From assembly GCA_964623515.1 (NCBI GenBank), contig CAZURV010000004.1, positions 27,530 to 91,529 on the forward strand: a stretch of DNA of 64,000 nucleotides. The letters are read 5' to 3'. The position numbers and the translations under genes are program-made. How positions within the stretch are numbered: position 1 is the stretch's first letter; the number at the start of each line of letters is the position of its first letter. Under the pieces are notes generated by a model that searched no databases, was not told the origin of the DNA, and saw only the letters and a program-made list of their open reading frames with translations. Origin of the DNA: RUG714 sp964623515 (GTDB lineage: Bacteria > Bacillota > Clostridia > Oscillospirales > Acutalibacteraceae). Of the stretch, positions 18,108 through 26,557 are shown in pieces.

Positions 18108-18823
18108 AATTTTATTATGATTTTCATATTCATTCCTGTCTCTCTCCGTGCGGCGATAGGGATATGACACCGAATAATATCGTGAATATGGCGAAGCTGC
18201 TCGGTCTTGACGTTATTGCTCTAACCGATCATAATTCCTGCCTCAATTGCCCTGCGGCAGTAAAAGCAGGTGAAAATGCAGGACTGTGCGTGATTCCCGG
18301 AATGGAACTCAGTACCGGAGAAGATATTCATATGGTGTGCCTTTTTGAAAATACAGATTGTGCGCTGGAATTTTCGGATTATGTCCGAAAACATACGTTT
18401 ACTATAAAAAACAATAAAGAAATTTACGGAGAGCAGGAAATTCTCGATGAGAACGACAATAAAACCGGAGAAGTTGATGATTTGCTCATAATGGCTTCGG
18501 ATATTGGTGTGTGCGAAGCTCCGGAGATTGTTGGAAAATACGGAGGATTTTGTTATCCCGCGCATATTGACAGGGATAGTTACAGCATTACCTCCGTGCT
18601 CGGAGATGTTCCTCCGGAAAACAATAACGGCGTGTGCGGAATCAGCTATGACGCCGACGAGGAGAACCTGCGAAAACTTTATACGCTTGATAATACTGTC
18701 CTTTTGCGTTCGTCAGACGCGCATTATCTTGAAAACATGAGAGAAGCACAGAACAGGATTGAACTTGAAACGCTCTCTGCCGGGGCAGTGATTGAAAAGC
18801 TTAAATCTTTTGTCGGCTGCTGA
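18104..18823 (+). CDS. PHP-domain metal-dependent phosphoesterase
   Basis: A 239-residue PHP protein. The first motif is DFHIHSCLSPCG (HxH), the second ALTDHNS, the third GMELS, the fourth a YPAHIDR segment and the last RSSDAHYL, which supply the usual trinuclear metal ligands. An N-terminal CLSPCGDRDMTP with cysteines is typical of the PHP subgroup found in clostridial hydrogenase clusters. It starts with ATGA overlap to the DRTGG gene. It should hydrolyse a phosphoester, possibly a nucleotide or signalling molecule; the substrate cannot be told. A short GCGCAgtaTGCGC hairpin at 18839-18852 follows the stop. Confidence 0.87.
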   Translation: MKFYYDFHIHSCLSPCGDRDMTPNNIVNMAKLLGLDVIALTDHNSCLNCPAAVKAGENAGLCVIPGMELSTGEDIHMVCLFENTDCALEFSDYVRKHTFTIKNNKEIYGEQEILDENDNKTGEVDDLLIMASDIGVCEAPEIVGKYGGFCYPAHIDRDSYSITSVLGDVPPENNNGVCGISYDADEENLRKLYTLDNTVLLRSSDAHYLENMREAQNRIELETLSAGAVIEKLKSFVGC

Positions 18824-18887
18824 ATCGTTTGTTTTTTTTGCGCAGTATGCGCTTTATAAGGTTTTGATTTTAAATTATATAAAATTC

Positions 18888-18905
18888 GTGCCGCAGACGC
18901 GGCAC
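18888..18905 (+). promoter_or_regulatory. Stable hairpin directly before the hydC ribosome binding site
   Basis: GTGCCGC-AGAC-GCGGCAC is a perfect 7-bp GC-rich stem whose last base is immediately followed by AGGGAGGA, the hydC Shine-Dalgarno site. It may protect the 5' end of a processed mRNA or modulate translation. The 98-base gap containing it is the longest inside the operon; no clean promoter is visible in it. Confidence 0.5.
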
Positions 18906-18921
18906 AGGGAGGACTAACACT

Positions 18922-19419
18922 ATGATAAAAAAAATCAGCACAATTCCTTTTAAGGGAACCCCTGAGCAAGAGGCTGCGCTGAAAGAAGTCATTGCATCGC
19001 ACATTGATGATCCGGGCGCGGTTATGCCGGTTCTTCAGGAAGCGCAGAATATTTACGGATATCTGCCGATTGAAGTTCAGCGCATAATTGCGGATGGACT
19101 GAATGTTCCGCTTGAGGAGGTTTACGGCGTTGCAACTTTCTATGGCCAATTCTCACTTTCACCGAAAGGCGAATACAGTATTTCCGTATGTCTTGGAACA
19201 GCCTGCTACGTTAAAGGCGCGGCACAGATTATCGAAAAGATAACGGAGAATCTCGGAATCGAAGCGGAAGAATGTACACCGGATGGCAAGTTTTCTCTTA
19301 CCGCATGCCGTTGCATCGGCGCCTGTGGACTTGCTCCCGTTATGACGGTTAACGATGAAGTGTACGGACGTCTTGAACCGAAAGATATTGACGACATTCT
19401 TGCACAGTATAAGGATTAA
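18922..19419 (+). CDS. hydC: Bifurcating hydrogenase subunit HydC (NuoE-like 2Fe-2S thioredoxin-fold protein)
   Basis: A 165-residue 24-kDa-subunit homologue of complex I. It has the helical N-terminus with AVMPVLQEAQNIYGYLP and EEVYGVATFY and the 2Fe-2S ligands CLGTAC and, about 36 residues later, CRCIGACG. In HydABC enzymes this subunit passes electrons to the flavoprotein HydB. AGGGAGGA lies before the ATG. Gene order hydC / HATPase / ferredoxin / hydB / hydA is the standard clostridial one. Cytoplasmic. Confidence 0.93.
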   Translation: MIKKISTIPFKGTPEQEAALKEVIASHIDDPGAVMPVLQEAQNIYGYLPIEVQRIIADGLNVPLEEVYGVATFYGQFSLSPKGEYSISVCLGTACYVKGAAQIIEKITENLGIEAEECTPDGKFSLTACRCIGACGLAPVMTVNDEVYGRLEPKDIDDILAQYKD

Positions 19420-19428
19420 GGTTAATTT

Positions 19429-19983
19429 ATGAGGGAACTGTCGCTGAACGTTATGGATATTGCCCAGAATTCTGTTCGTGCCGGTGCTTCGCTGATTGAA
19501 ATCAGAGTTTTTCAGAATACAGCGAAAAGAACTTTAACGATTGAAATTAAAGATAACGGCATAGGAATGACGGAAGAGCAGGTAAGGAATGTTACCGATC
19601 CGTTCTTTACAACGAGAACTACAAGGAAAGTAGGGCTCGGCGTTCCGCTTTTTAAAATGGCGGCAGAACAAACGGGCGGTGAATTCTGCATTAACTCTCA
19701 ACCGGGAAAAGGCACGGTTACAAAAGCTGTTTTTAAAACGGATAGCGTGGATATGATGCCTCTGGGAGATATTGACTCAACAGTCAGTATTCTTATCAGA
19801 TGCAATCCCGGTATGGAAATTGTTTTTGTTCACAGTGCAGACGGAAAACAGTTTACGCTTGATACACGCGAGTTAAAAAAAATACTCGGCGATGTTCCGC
19901 TGGATAATCCCGATGTTATGGAATGGATTAACGAATATTTAAAAGAAAACAATGAATTATTATTTGGAGGTGCAAACCAATGA
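19429..19983 (+). CDS. Stand-alone HATPase protein in the hydrogenase operon
   Basis: A 184-residue GHKL ATPase-fold protein: N-box VMDIAQNSVRAGA, G1 box IKDNGIGM, F-box DPFFTTR, G2 box VGLGVPL. The domain occupies residues 1-105; residues 110-184 form an extra C-terminal domain not seen in histidine kinases. There is no phosphoacceptor histidine domain and no membrane segment. It lies between hydC and the 2Fe-2S ferredoxin gene and overlaps the latter by four bases. It is more kinase-like than the RsbW-like protein at 16029, so the operon has two different HATPases. The partner is unknown. Confidence 0.88.
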   Translation: MRELSLNVMDIAQNSVRAGASLIEIRVFQNTAKRTLTIEIKDNGIGMTEEQVRNVTDPFFTTRTTRKVGLGVPLFKMAAEQTGGEFCINSQPGKGTVTKAVFKTDSVDMMPLGDIDSTVSILIRCNPGMEIVFVHSADGKQFTLDTRELKKILGDVPLDNPDVMEWINEYLKENNELLFGGANQ

Positions 19984-20348
19984 AATCTTTAGCTGAGTTA
20001 CAGGCTATCAGAGATAAGGCAAGAGCGCAACTTAATATCAGGGAGGAAAATCCCGATAATATAAGAGTTCTCGTTGGCATGGCAACCTGCGGTATTGCGG
20101 CAGGTGCACGCCCGGTTCTCAATGCTTTTGTAGATGAGGTTTCAAAAAGGAATCTTGAAAATGTTACGGTTACACAGACAGGATGCATAGGAATCTGTCA
20201 GTTTGAGCCGGTTGTTGAGGTGCTTGTTCCGGGGCAAGAAAAAGTTACATATGTAAAAGTTACGCCGGAAAAGGTTGCAAAAATCGTAAACGATCATCTT
20301 GTGAACAGAAACGTAGTGACCGAATATACAATCGGTGCGAATGAATAA
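19980..20348 (+). CDS. (2Fe-2S) ferredoxin domain protein of the hydrogenase complex
   Basis: A 122-residue thioredoxin-like 2Fe-2S protein. Ligand cysteines are in MATCGIAAGA and QTGCIGICQFEP, and EVLVPGQEKVTYVKVTPEK is the usual strand pair. It is similar to the N-terminal domain of HydB immediately downstream (RTGCFGLC). AGGTGCAAACC serves as a weak binding site and the start overlaps the previous stop (ATGA), so translation is coupled. It probably shuttles electrons within or to HydABC. Confidence 0.9.
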   Translation: MKSLAELQAIRDKARAQLNIREENPDNIRVLVGMATCGIAAGARPVLNAFVDEVSKRNLENVTVTQTGCIGICQFEPVVEVLVPGQEKVTYVKVTPEKVAKIVNDHLVNRNVVTEYTIGANE

Positions 20349-20360
20349 GGGGGTAAATAA

Positions 20361-22154
20361 ATGTATCGTTCAACAGTATTAGTTTGCGGCGGCACAGGAT
20401 GTACCTCTTCACATTCTGCAGATATTATTGAAGCACTTCATAAGGAGATTGCCGCGAAAGGTCTCGAAAAGGAAGTGAATGTTATCCGTACAGGTTGCTT
20501 CGGACTGTGTGCGCTGGGGCCGATTATGGTTGTTTATCCCGAGGGCGCTTTTTACAGCATGGTTAAAGTGGAGGATATTCCCGAAATTGTTGAGGAACAT
20601 CTTTTCAAAGGAAGAATTGTAACGCGTCTGCTTTATCAGGAGACAGTAAATGAAAGCGGAAACGATATTAAGTCACTGAATGAAACCGCTTTCTATGCAA
20701 AACAGAAGAGAGTTGCTTTAAGGAACTGCGGTGTTATCAATCCCGAAAAGATTGACGAATATATCGCGATGGACGGTTATTCGGCACTTGGGAAAGTGCT
20801 TACCGAGATGACTCCGCAGCAAGTTATTGATGTGATTTTGGCATCAGGTCTGCGCGGACGCGGCGGCGGCGGTTTCCCGACAGGAAGAAAATGGATGTTT
20901 GCTGCAGCTAATGACGCTGATCAAAAATATGTTTGCTGTAATGCGGACGAAGGCGATCCGGGCGCGTTTATGGACCGTTCGGTCCTTGAAGGAGATCCCC
21001 ATGCAGTTCTGGAAGCAATGGCTATTGCAGGTTACGCAATCGGCGCTTCACAGGGGTATATCTATGTACGTGCGGAATATCCTATCGCTATCGACAGACT
21101 CCGCATCGCTATTGACCAAGCGCATGAATATGGGTTGCTCGGCAAAAATATCTTTGATACCGGATTTGATTTTGATATTCAGCTCAGACTCGGCGCGGGC
21201 GCATTCGTATGCGGTGAGGAAACAGCACTTCTCACATCCATCGAAGGCAACAGAGGCGAGCCAAGGCCTCGTCCTCCGTTTCCGGCAGTAAAAGGGCTTT
21301 ACGGCAAGCCATCAATCATAAATAACGTAGAAACTTATGCGAATATTCCTCAGATTATTCTGAAAGGTGCCGATTGGTTCGCATCAATGGGTACGGAGAA
21401 GAGCAAGGGAACGAAAGTATTCGCACTCGGAGGTAAGATTAATCATACCGGTCTTGTTGAAGTTCCTATGGGAACAACGCTTCGTGAAATCGTTGAAGAA
21501 ATCGGCGGCGGTGTTCCGAACGGCAAAAAATTCAAGGCTGCGCAAACAGGCGGACCATCCGGCGGATGTATTCCCGCACAGCATCTTGATATTCCGATTG
21601 ATTATGATAATCTTATCGGTATCGGTTCCATGATGGGGTCAGGCGGGCTTATTGTTATGGATGAAACAACCTGTATGGTTGACATCGCCAAATTCTTCCT
21701 TGAGTTTACGGTTGATGAATCCTGCGGTAAATGTACACCATGTCGCGTAGGAACAAAGAGACTTCTTGAAATGCTCACGAAGATTACAGAGGGCAACGCA
21801 ACAATGGAAGACATTGATGAAATGGAAAAGCTTTGCTATTACATAAAGGACAACGCGCTCTGCGGATTGGGGCAGACTGCTCCGAACCCCGTTCTTTCAA
21901 CGCTCAGATATTTCAGAGATGAATATGAGGCGCACGTGAAAGATAAGAAATGTCCTGCAGGTGTTTGTAAAAAACTCCTTCAGATTAAGATTGTTCCCGA
22001 TAAGTGTAAAGGATGTACGCTTTGTGCACGCAAATGTCCGGTGGGCGCTATTTCGGGAACTGTTAAAGAACCGCATGTTATCGATCCTGAAAAATGTATC
22101 AAGTGCGGCGTATGCCTTGAAAACTGCAGATTCGGCGCTATAATTAAGGAATAA
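20361..22154 (+). CDS. hydB: Bifurcating hydrogenase flavoprotein subunit HydB (NuoF-like)
   Basis: A 597-residue NuoF-type subunit. Residues 1-90 are a 2Fe-2S thioredoxin-like domain (CGGTGC, TGCFGLC). About 130-330 is the FMN and NADH domain with GLRGRGGGGFPTG, the EGDPGAFMDR segment and GAGAFVCGEETALL. Next come SLBB-like sequence and the 4Fe-4S motif ESCGKCTPCR with a distal Cys. The last 60 residues hold two ferredoxin clusters (CKGCTLCARKCP, CIKCGVCLENC). It oxidises or reduces NAD(H) and is the proposed bifurcation site. A GGGGG-type ribosome binding site precedes the ATG. Confidence 0.96.
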   Translation: MYRSTVLVCGGTGCTSSHSADIIEALHKEIAAKGLEKEVNVIRTGCFGLCALGPIMVVYPEGAFYSMVKVEDIPEIVEEHLFKGRIVTRLLYQETVNESGNDIKSLNETAFYAKQKRVALRNCGVINPEKIDEYIAMDGYSALGKVLTEMTPQQVIDVILASGLRGRGGGGFPTGRKWMFAAANDADQKYVCCNADEGDPGAFMDRSVLEGDPHAVLEAMAIAGYAIGASQGYIYVRAEYPIAIDRLRIAIDQAHEYGLLGKNIFDTGFDFDIQLRLGAGAFVCGEETALLTSIEGNRGEPRPRPPFPAVKGLYGKPSIINNVETYANIPQIILKGADWFASMGTEKSKGTKVFALGGKINHTGLVEVPMGTTLREIVEEIGGGVPNGKKFKAAQTGGPSGGCIPAQHLDIPIDYDNLIGIGSMMGSGGLIVMDETTCMVDIAKFFLEFTVDESCGKCTPCRVGTKRLLEMLTKITEGNATMEDIDEMEKLCYYIKDNALCGLGQTAPNPVLSTLRYFRDEYEAHVKDKKCPAGVCKKLLQIKIVPDKCKGCTLCARKCPVGAISGTVKEPHVIDPEKCIKCGVCLENCRFGAIIKE

Positions 22155-22173
22155 GTAAAGGAGGGTTATAATC

Positions 22174-23916
22174 ATGGCTGATGTAAATATTAAAATTAAC
22201 GGTATGGAAGCCGTTGTACCGGCAGGTTCAACAATTCTTGAAGCCTGCAAATCAATGGGCATTGATATTCCCACCCTTTGCTATTTGAAGGATATGAATG
22301 AAATCGGTGCCTGCCGCATGTGCGTTGTTGAAGTTAAAGGCGCCAGAAGTCTTGTGGCGTCTTGCGTATACCCTGTTAACGAGGGAATGGAAGTATTCAC
22401 CAATACGCCTAAAGTTATGCAATCACGCAAAACTACGCTTGAGCTTCTTCTTTCCACGCATGACAGAAGCTGTCTGAGTTGTACTCGTTCCGGTAAATGC
22501 GAACTGCAGACGCTTTGCAATGAATTCGGCGTTGAAGAACCCGGAAGATTTGACGGCGAAAAACCCGTTTATAAAATTGAGGGGACCAAATATCTTGTAA
22601 GAGATAATAATAAATGTGTTCTCTGCCGTCGCTGTGTCGCAGCTTGTGCAGATCAGTTTGTAGGCGTTATCGGCGCGAACGGACGCGGTATTGATACGCA
22701 TATCGGATGCGCGTTTGAACAGCCGCTTGAAGACGTCGCATGTATGGCATGCGGACAGTGCGTTGTAAACTGTCCGGTAGGCGCGCTTCAGGAAAGAGAT
22801 AATACGGATAAAGTATTTGAAGCGCTTGCCGATCCGGAAAAGGTTGTTGTTGTGCAGACCGCTCCCGCTGTAAGGGCAGGCCTCGGCGAAGAATTCGGTT
22901 ATCCGATGGGAACAAATGTTGAAGGCAAAATGGTTGCCGCGCTCCGCAGGCTTGGTTTTGCAAAAGTGTTTGATACGGATTTCGGTGCAGACTTAACGAT
23001 TATGGAAGAAGGACATGAATTTATCAACCGCGTTAAAAACGGCGGGGTGCTTCCCATGATTACTTCCTGCTCTCCCGGATGGGTTAAATTCTGCGAGCAT
23101 TATTATCCGAATCTTACGGAAAATCTTTCATCCTGTAAGAGTCCACAGAATATGTTCGGCGCAGTTCTCAAGAGTTATTGGGCTGAAAAGAATGGCGTTG
23201 ATCCCGGGAAAATCGTAAGCGTTTCCGTAATGCCTTGCGTTGCAAAGAAATTTGAAATTGGTAGAGACGATGAGGATGGCGCCGGCTATCCGGACGTTGA
23301 TATTTCTATAACAACAAGAGAGCTTGCAAGGATGATAAGCAAAGCGGGACTTAATTTTAACGCACTTCCCGATGAAGAATTCGATAATCCTCTTGGTGAA
23401 GATACAGGCGCGGCTGTTATATTCGGCGTAACAGGCGGTGTTATGGAAGCGGCATTGAGAACGGTTGCGGATGTGCTGACGGGAGAAGACCTCGAAAGCG
23501 TTGACTATCATGAAGTCCGCGGAACAAAAGGAATCAAGGAAGCTGTGTATAATATTGCCGGTATGGATGTTAAGGTTGCAGTCGCTTCGGGAGCGAAGAA
23601 TGCTGCAAAGATTATGGATAAAGTTAAAAACGGCGAGGCCGACTATCACTTTATCGAGATTATGGGATGCCCCGGCGGATGCGTAAACGGAGGCGGTCAG
23701 CCGATTATTCCGGCAAGGGTTAAGAACTTTACCGATTATAAAGCAATCAGAGCAAAAGCACTTTATGACGCTGATAAGGCTTCGGTTATTCGTAAATCTC
23801 ATAAGAATCCGGAGATTCAGAAGCTTTACAGTGAGTATCTCGGAGAGCCTAACGGTCATAAGGCGCATGAACTTCTGCATACTACTTATGTAAAACGCGG
23901 AAAATATAAAGACTGA
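22174..23916 (+). CDS. hydA: Catalytic [FeFe]-hydrogenase subunit HydA of the bifurcating complex (group A3-like)
   Basis: A 580-residue enzyme that makes H2 from NADH and reduced ferredoxin, or the reverse. Residues 1-80 are a plant-type 2Fe-2S domain (CKSMG, CYLKD, GACRMC). Then comes the His-Cys cluster region HDRSCLSCTRSGKCELQTLC, and two 4Fe-4S clusters (CVLCRRC..., CMACGQCVVNCP). The H-cluster motifs are canonical: TSCSPGW with C299, MPCVAKK with C355, and MGCPGGC with C499 and C503. The C-terminus adds the small-subunit-like tail. AAAGGAGGG precedes the ATG. It is the last gene of the operon and is followed by a strong terminator. It needs HydE, HydF and HydG, all encoded in this window. 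Confidence 0.97.
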   Translation: MADVNIKINGMEAVVPAGSTILEACKSMGIDIPTLCYLKDMNEIGACRMCVVEVKGARSLVASCVYPVNEGMEVFTNTPKVMQSRKTTLELLLSTHDRSCLSCTRSGKCELQTLCNEFGVEEPGRFDGEKPVYKIEGTKYLVRDNNKCVLCRRCVAACADQFVGVIGANGRGIDTHIGCAFEQPLEDVACMACGQCVVNCPVGALQERDNTDKVFEALADPEKVVVVQTAPAVRAGLGEEFGYPMGTNVEGKMVAALRRLGFAKVFDTDFGADLTIMEEGHEFINRVKNGGVLPMITSCSPGWVKFCEHYYPNLTENLSSCKSPQNMFGAVLKSYWAEKNGVDPGKIVSVSVMPCVAKKFEIGRDDEDGAGYPDVDISITTRELARMISKAGLNFNALPDEEFDNPLGEDTGAAVIFGVTGGVMEAALRTVADVLTGEDLESVDYHEVRGTKGIKEAVYNIAGMDVKVAVASGAKNAAKIMDKVKNGEADYHFIEIMGCPGGCVNGGGQPIIPARVKNFTDYKAIRAKALYDADKASVIRKSHKNPEIQKLYSEYLGEPNGHKAHELLHTTYVKRGKYKD

Positions 23917-23933
23917 TTTTTAATCAAATTAAA

Positions 23934-23971
23934 AAAATATCATAAGGCGGTAAGCCTTATGATATTTTTTT
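23934..23971. terminator. Bidirectional terminator between hydA and trpA
   Basis: AAATATCATAAGGC-ggta-GCCTTATGATATTT flanked by A-runs and T-runs on both sides, so it can stop both the hydrogenase and the trp transcripts. A nearly identical hairpin recurs at 33801-33838. Confidence 0.9.
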
Positions 23972-24002
23972 GCTAAAAGTTTAAGCCAAAGCTTAAAAAG
24001 AA

Positions 24003-24779
24003 TTAATTTCTTATTACCGCAGCTTTCATGGATTTAACATACTCTGCGAGATACTCCGCGGCATTTTCACCGTGTTCCTCAATGATTTTTACAATTGCCG
24101 AACCCACGATTGCCCCGTCTGAAAAGGAACACATTTCGCGCGCCTGCGCGGGGGTGCTGATTCCGAAGCCGACTGCGGCGGGAACATCCGTGTAGGATTT
24201 TATTTTTTGAATTTCGGATTTTAGATTTGTTGTGATTTCACTTCTTACCCCCGTTACGCCCATCGAAGAAACAACATAGAGAAATCCTTCGGCATTTTTC
24301 GCAATCATTTTTATTCTTTCTTCACTGGTGGGAGCAATCAGTGAAATAATGTCAACACCGTATTTCCTTGCAACGGATGCGGCTTCCTCCTTTTCTTCAA
24401 ACGGCAGGTCGGGAATAATCAAACCGTCTACCCCACAGCTTCTGCATTCTTTAAAAAATTCTTCATATCCGTATTTGAAAACAGGGTTGAGGTATGTTAA
24501 AAATGCAAGGGGAACATCACACACTTTTCGTATTTCTCTTACCATATCAAAAACTTTCTGCGTTGTGGTTCCGCTTTTGAATGCGCGCAGATTTGCAGCT
24601 TGAATAACCGGACCATCGGCAATAGGGTCGGAAAAAGGTATGCCGAGTTCAACAAGGTCTGCGCCTGCTTCCGCCATAGTTTTTACATATTCAACGGTTT
24701 TTTCAAAATTCGGGTCTCCTGCGGTTAAAAAGGCAATAAACGCTTTTCCGTTTCTAAAGGCATTTGATATATTACTCAT
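24003..24779 (-). CDS. trpA: Tryptophan synthase alpha subunit
   Basis: A 258-residue TIM barrel that cleaves indole-3-glycerol phosphate to indole for TrpB. Signature stretches are LVELGIPFSDPIADGPVIQ, which contains the catalytic Glu (ELGIPFS) and Asp, and the phosphate-binding GFGIS and GAIVGSA. The frame extends to a TTG at 24788, but GGGGGG is correctly spaced only for the ATG at 24779, which overlaps the trpB stop by eight bases. It is the last gene of trpEGDCFBA. Confidence 0.96.
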   Translation of the reverse strand: MSNISNAFRNGKAFIAFLTAGDPNFEKTVEYVKTMAEAGADLVELGIPFSDPIADGPVIQAANLRAFKSGTTTQKVFDMVREIRKVCDVPLAFLTYLNPVFKYGYEEFFKECRSCGVDGLIIPDLPFEEKEEAASVARKYGVDIISLIAPTSEERIKMIAKNAEGFLYVVSSMGVTGVRSEITTNLKSEIQKIKSYTDVPAAVGFGISTPAQAREMCSFSDGAIVGSAIVKIIEEHGENAAEYLAEYVKSMKAAVIRN

Positions 24780-25956
24780 GTATGTCAACCCCCCTGTATC
24801 TTGCTATCGCCGCAACATCCTTATCTCCTCTGCCTGAAAGGCAGCAGATAATGATATCATCCTTACGCATTTCGGGTGCGAGTTTTATTACCTGCGCAAC
24901 CGCATGGGAAGATTCAATCGCTGCAATAATTCCTTCAGTTCTTGCGATGTATTCAAATGCATTAACGGCTTCCTCATCCGTAACGGGAACATATTCGGCT
25001 CTTCCGGCATCCCGGAGATACGCGTGTTCGGGACCTACGCCCGGATAGTCAAGCCCCGCGCTGATTGAATATACAGGCGCAATCTGACCGTTTTCATTTT
25101 GGCAGAAATACGATTTCATTCCGTGAAATACGCCGAGAGAACCTTTTGTCATTGTAGCTGCATGCTTATCGGTATCAAGCCCCAGTCCGGCGGCTTCACA
25201 TCCTATAAGGCGAACGTTTTTATCCGAAATAAAATGATAGAAAGCTCCGATTGAATTTGAACCTCCTCCGACGCAGGCAACAACTGCACTTGGAAGTTTT
25301 CCCTCCGCTTCAAGAATCTGTGCGCGGGCTTCACGCGATATAACAGACTGGAAATCACGCACAATCATCGGGAACGGATGAGGACCCATAACAGAACCTA
25401 GGCAGTAGTGTGTGTCATTCACGCGTCTGGTCCATTCCTGCATACATTCATTTACTGCATCCTTCAGAGTCTGTGTTCCGCTTGTAACCGCATGAACTTT
25501 AGTCCCGAGAAGCTCCATTCGGTAACAGTTGAGCGCCTGGCGTTCCGTGTCAACTTTTCCCATGAAAACTTCACATTCCATTCCCATAAGAGCTGCGGCG
25601 GTTGCAGTTGCAACGCCGTGCTGACCTGCGCCTGTTTCGGCAATCAGCCTTGTTTTGCCCATTTTTTTTGCAAGCAGTGCCTGCCCCAGCACATTATTGA
25701 TTTTATGCGAGCCGGTATGGTTTAAATCTTCACGTTTTAAATATATTTTTGCCCCGCCCAAATCTGCCGTCATATTTTTTGCAAAATAAAGATTTGACGG
25801 TCTGCCTGCATATTCTCTCATTAAAGAATCAAGTTCTTCATTGAACTGCGGATCGTTTTTATAGAATTCATATTCTTTTTCGAGTCTTTTTATTTCATGC
25901 ATTAAGGTTTCCGGAACGTACTGTCCTCCGTGAATACCATATCTTCCGCTTTCCAT
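24772..25956 (-). CDS. trpB: Tryptophan synthase beta subunit
   Basis: A 394-residue PLP enzyme that condenses indole with L-serine. GRPSNLYFAKN, KREDLNHTGSHKIN with the PLP lysine, the AETGAGQHG segment and CVGGGSNSIG phosphate-binding loop are all present, and LSGRGDKD closes the protein. The length is standard for TrpB1. It starts one base after the trpF stop and has GGAG in the trpF end as ribosome binding site. Works as an alpha2beta2 complex with TrpA. Confidence 0.97.
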   Translation of the reverse strand: MESGRYGIHGGQYVPETLMHEIKRLEKEYEFYKNDPQFNEELDSLMREYAGRPSNLYFAKNMTADLGGAKIYLKREDLNHTGSHKINNVLGQALLAKKMGKTRLIAETGAGQHGVATATAAALMGMECEVFMGKVDTERQALNCYRMELLGTKVHAVTSGTQTLKDAVNECMQEWTRRVNDTHYCLGSVMGPHPFPMIVRDFQSVISREARAQILEAEGKLPSAVVACVGGGSNSIGAFYHFISDKNVRLIGCEAAGLGLDTDKHAATMTKGSLGVFHGMKSYFCQNENGQIAPVYSISAGLDYPGVGPEHAYLRDAGRAEYVPVTDEEAVNAFEYIARTEGIIAAIESSHAVAQVIKLAPEMRKDDIIICCLSGRGDKDVAAIARYRGVDIHE

Positions 25957-25957
25957 A

Positions 25958-26557
25958 TTACACTCCTCTGATTTTTTTGACTATATTTAATATTTTTTCT
26001 TTGTTTTTTACTCCATTCGTTTCTGCACCGCTACTGATGTCTATGCAAAACGGATTTATTTTTATTGCGATATCTATATTGCTTTCGTTTATGCCGCCTG
26101 CAAGGAAAAAAGGCTTATCAAAAGCACCTATTTTATTCCAGTCAAAGCTTTTCCCCGTTCCGCCGCTTCCGTTGTCCAATAGGATATAATCCGCCCGGGA
26201 GTGGTTCCATAATTCGGCACTTTTGCTGTCTTTGAAACTTACAGCCTTTATAACCGGTGCGGACGTGTGTAGTTTTAGGCAGGATATATATGCTTCGTCC
26301 TCATCCGAATGAAGCTGAATGAAATCGATTATACCGCTTTTAACAAGGCGCAGAATAAAATCCTTATCTGTATCGGTAAAAACTCCGACAGCTTTTATCT
26401 TCGGATTCAGCCGAGACTTTAACTGCGCCGCTTTTTGCGGGGAAACATACCGTTTGCTCCGCGGCGAAAACACAAATCCTATAAAATCCGGGAGCGCTTC
26501 ATTGACATAATCAATATCTTCATCTCTGAAAAGACCGCAAATTTTTATTTTTGCCAT
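25958..26557 (-). CDS. trpF: Phosphoribosylanthranilate isomerase
   Basis: A 199-residue TIM-barrel enzyme for the Amadori rearrangement of PRA to CdRP. KICGL at the N-terminus supplies the catalytic Cys, GVFTDTD and FIQLHSDE follow, LLDNGSGGTGKSFDW contains the catalytic Asp and the phosphate loop, and FLAGGI and DISSGAE end the barrel. It lacks an evident Shine-Dalgarno site; instead a perfect 10-bp hairpin lies upstream (26570-26599), part of a repeat shared with the proB-proA gap. Confidence 0.94.
   Translation of the reverse strand: MAKIKICGLFRDEDIDYVNEALPDFIGFVFSPRSKRYVSPQKAAQLKSRLNPKIKAVGVFTDTDKDFILRLVKSGIIDFIQLHSDEDEAYISCLKLHTSAPVIKAVSFKDSKSAELWNHSRADYILLDNGSGGTGKSFDWNKIGAFDKPFFLAGGINESNIDIAIKINPFCIDISSGAETNGVKNKEKILNIVKKIRGV

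Noticed and set aside
23128..23880. 250-codon open frame antisense to hydA
   Set aside because: It lies wholly inside hydA on the other strand, has no ribosome binding site and mirrors the codon bias of hydA. The same holds for other long antisense frames such as 35066-35917 (glyS) and 13510-14058 (hydF).
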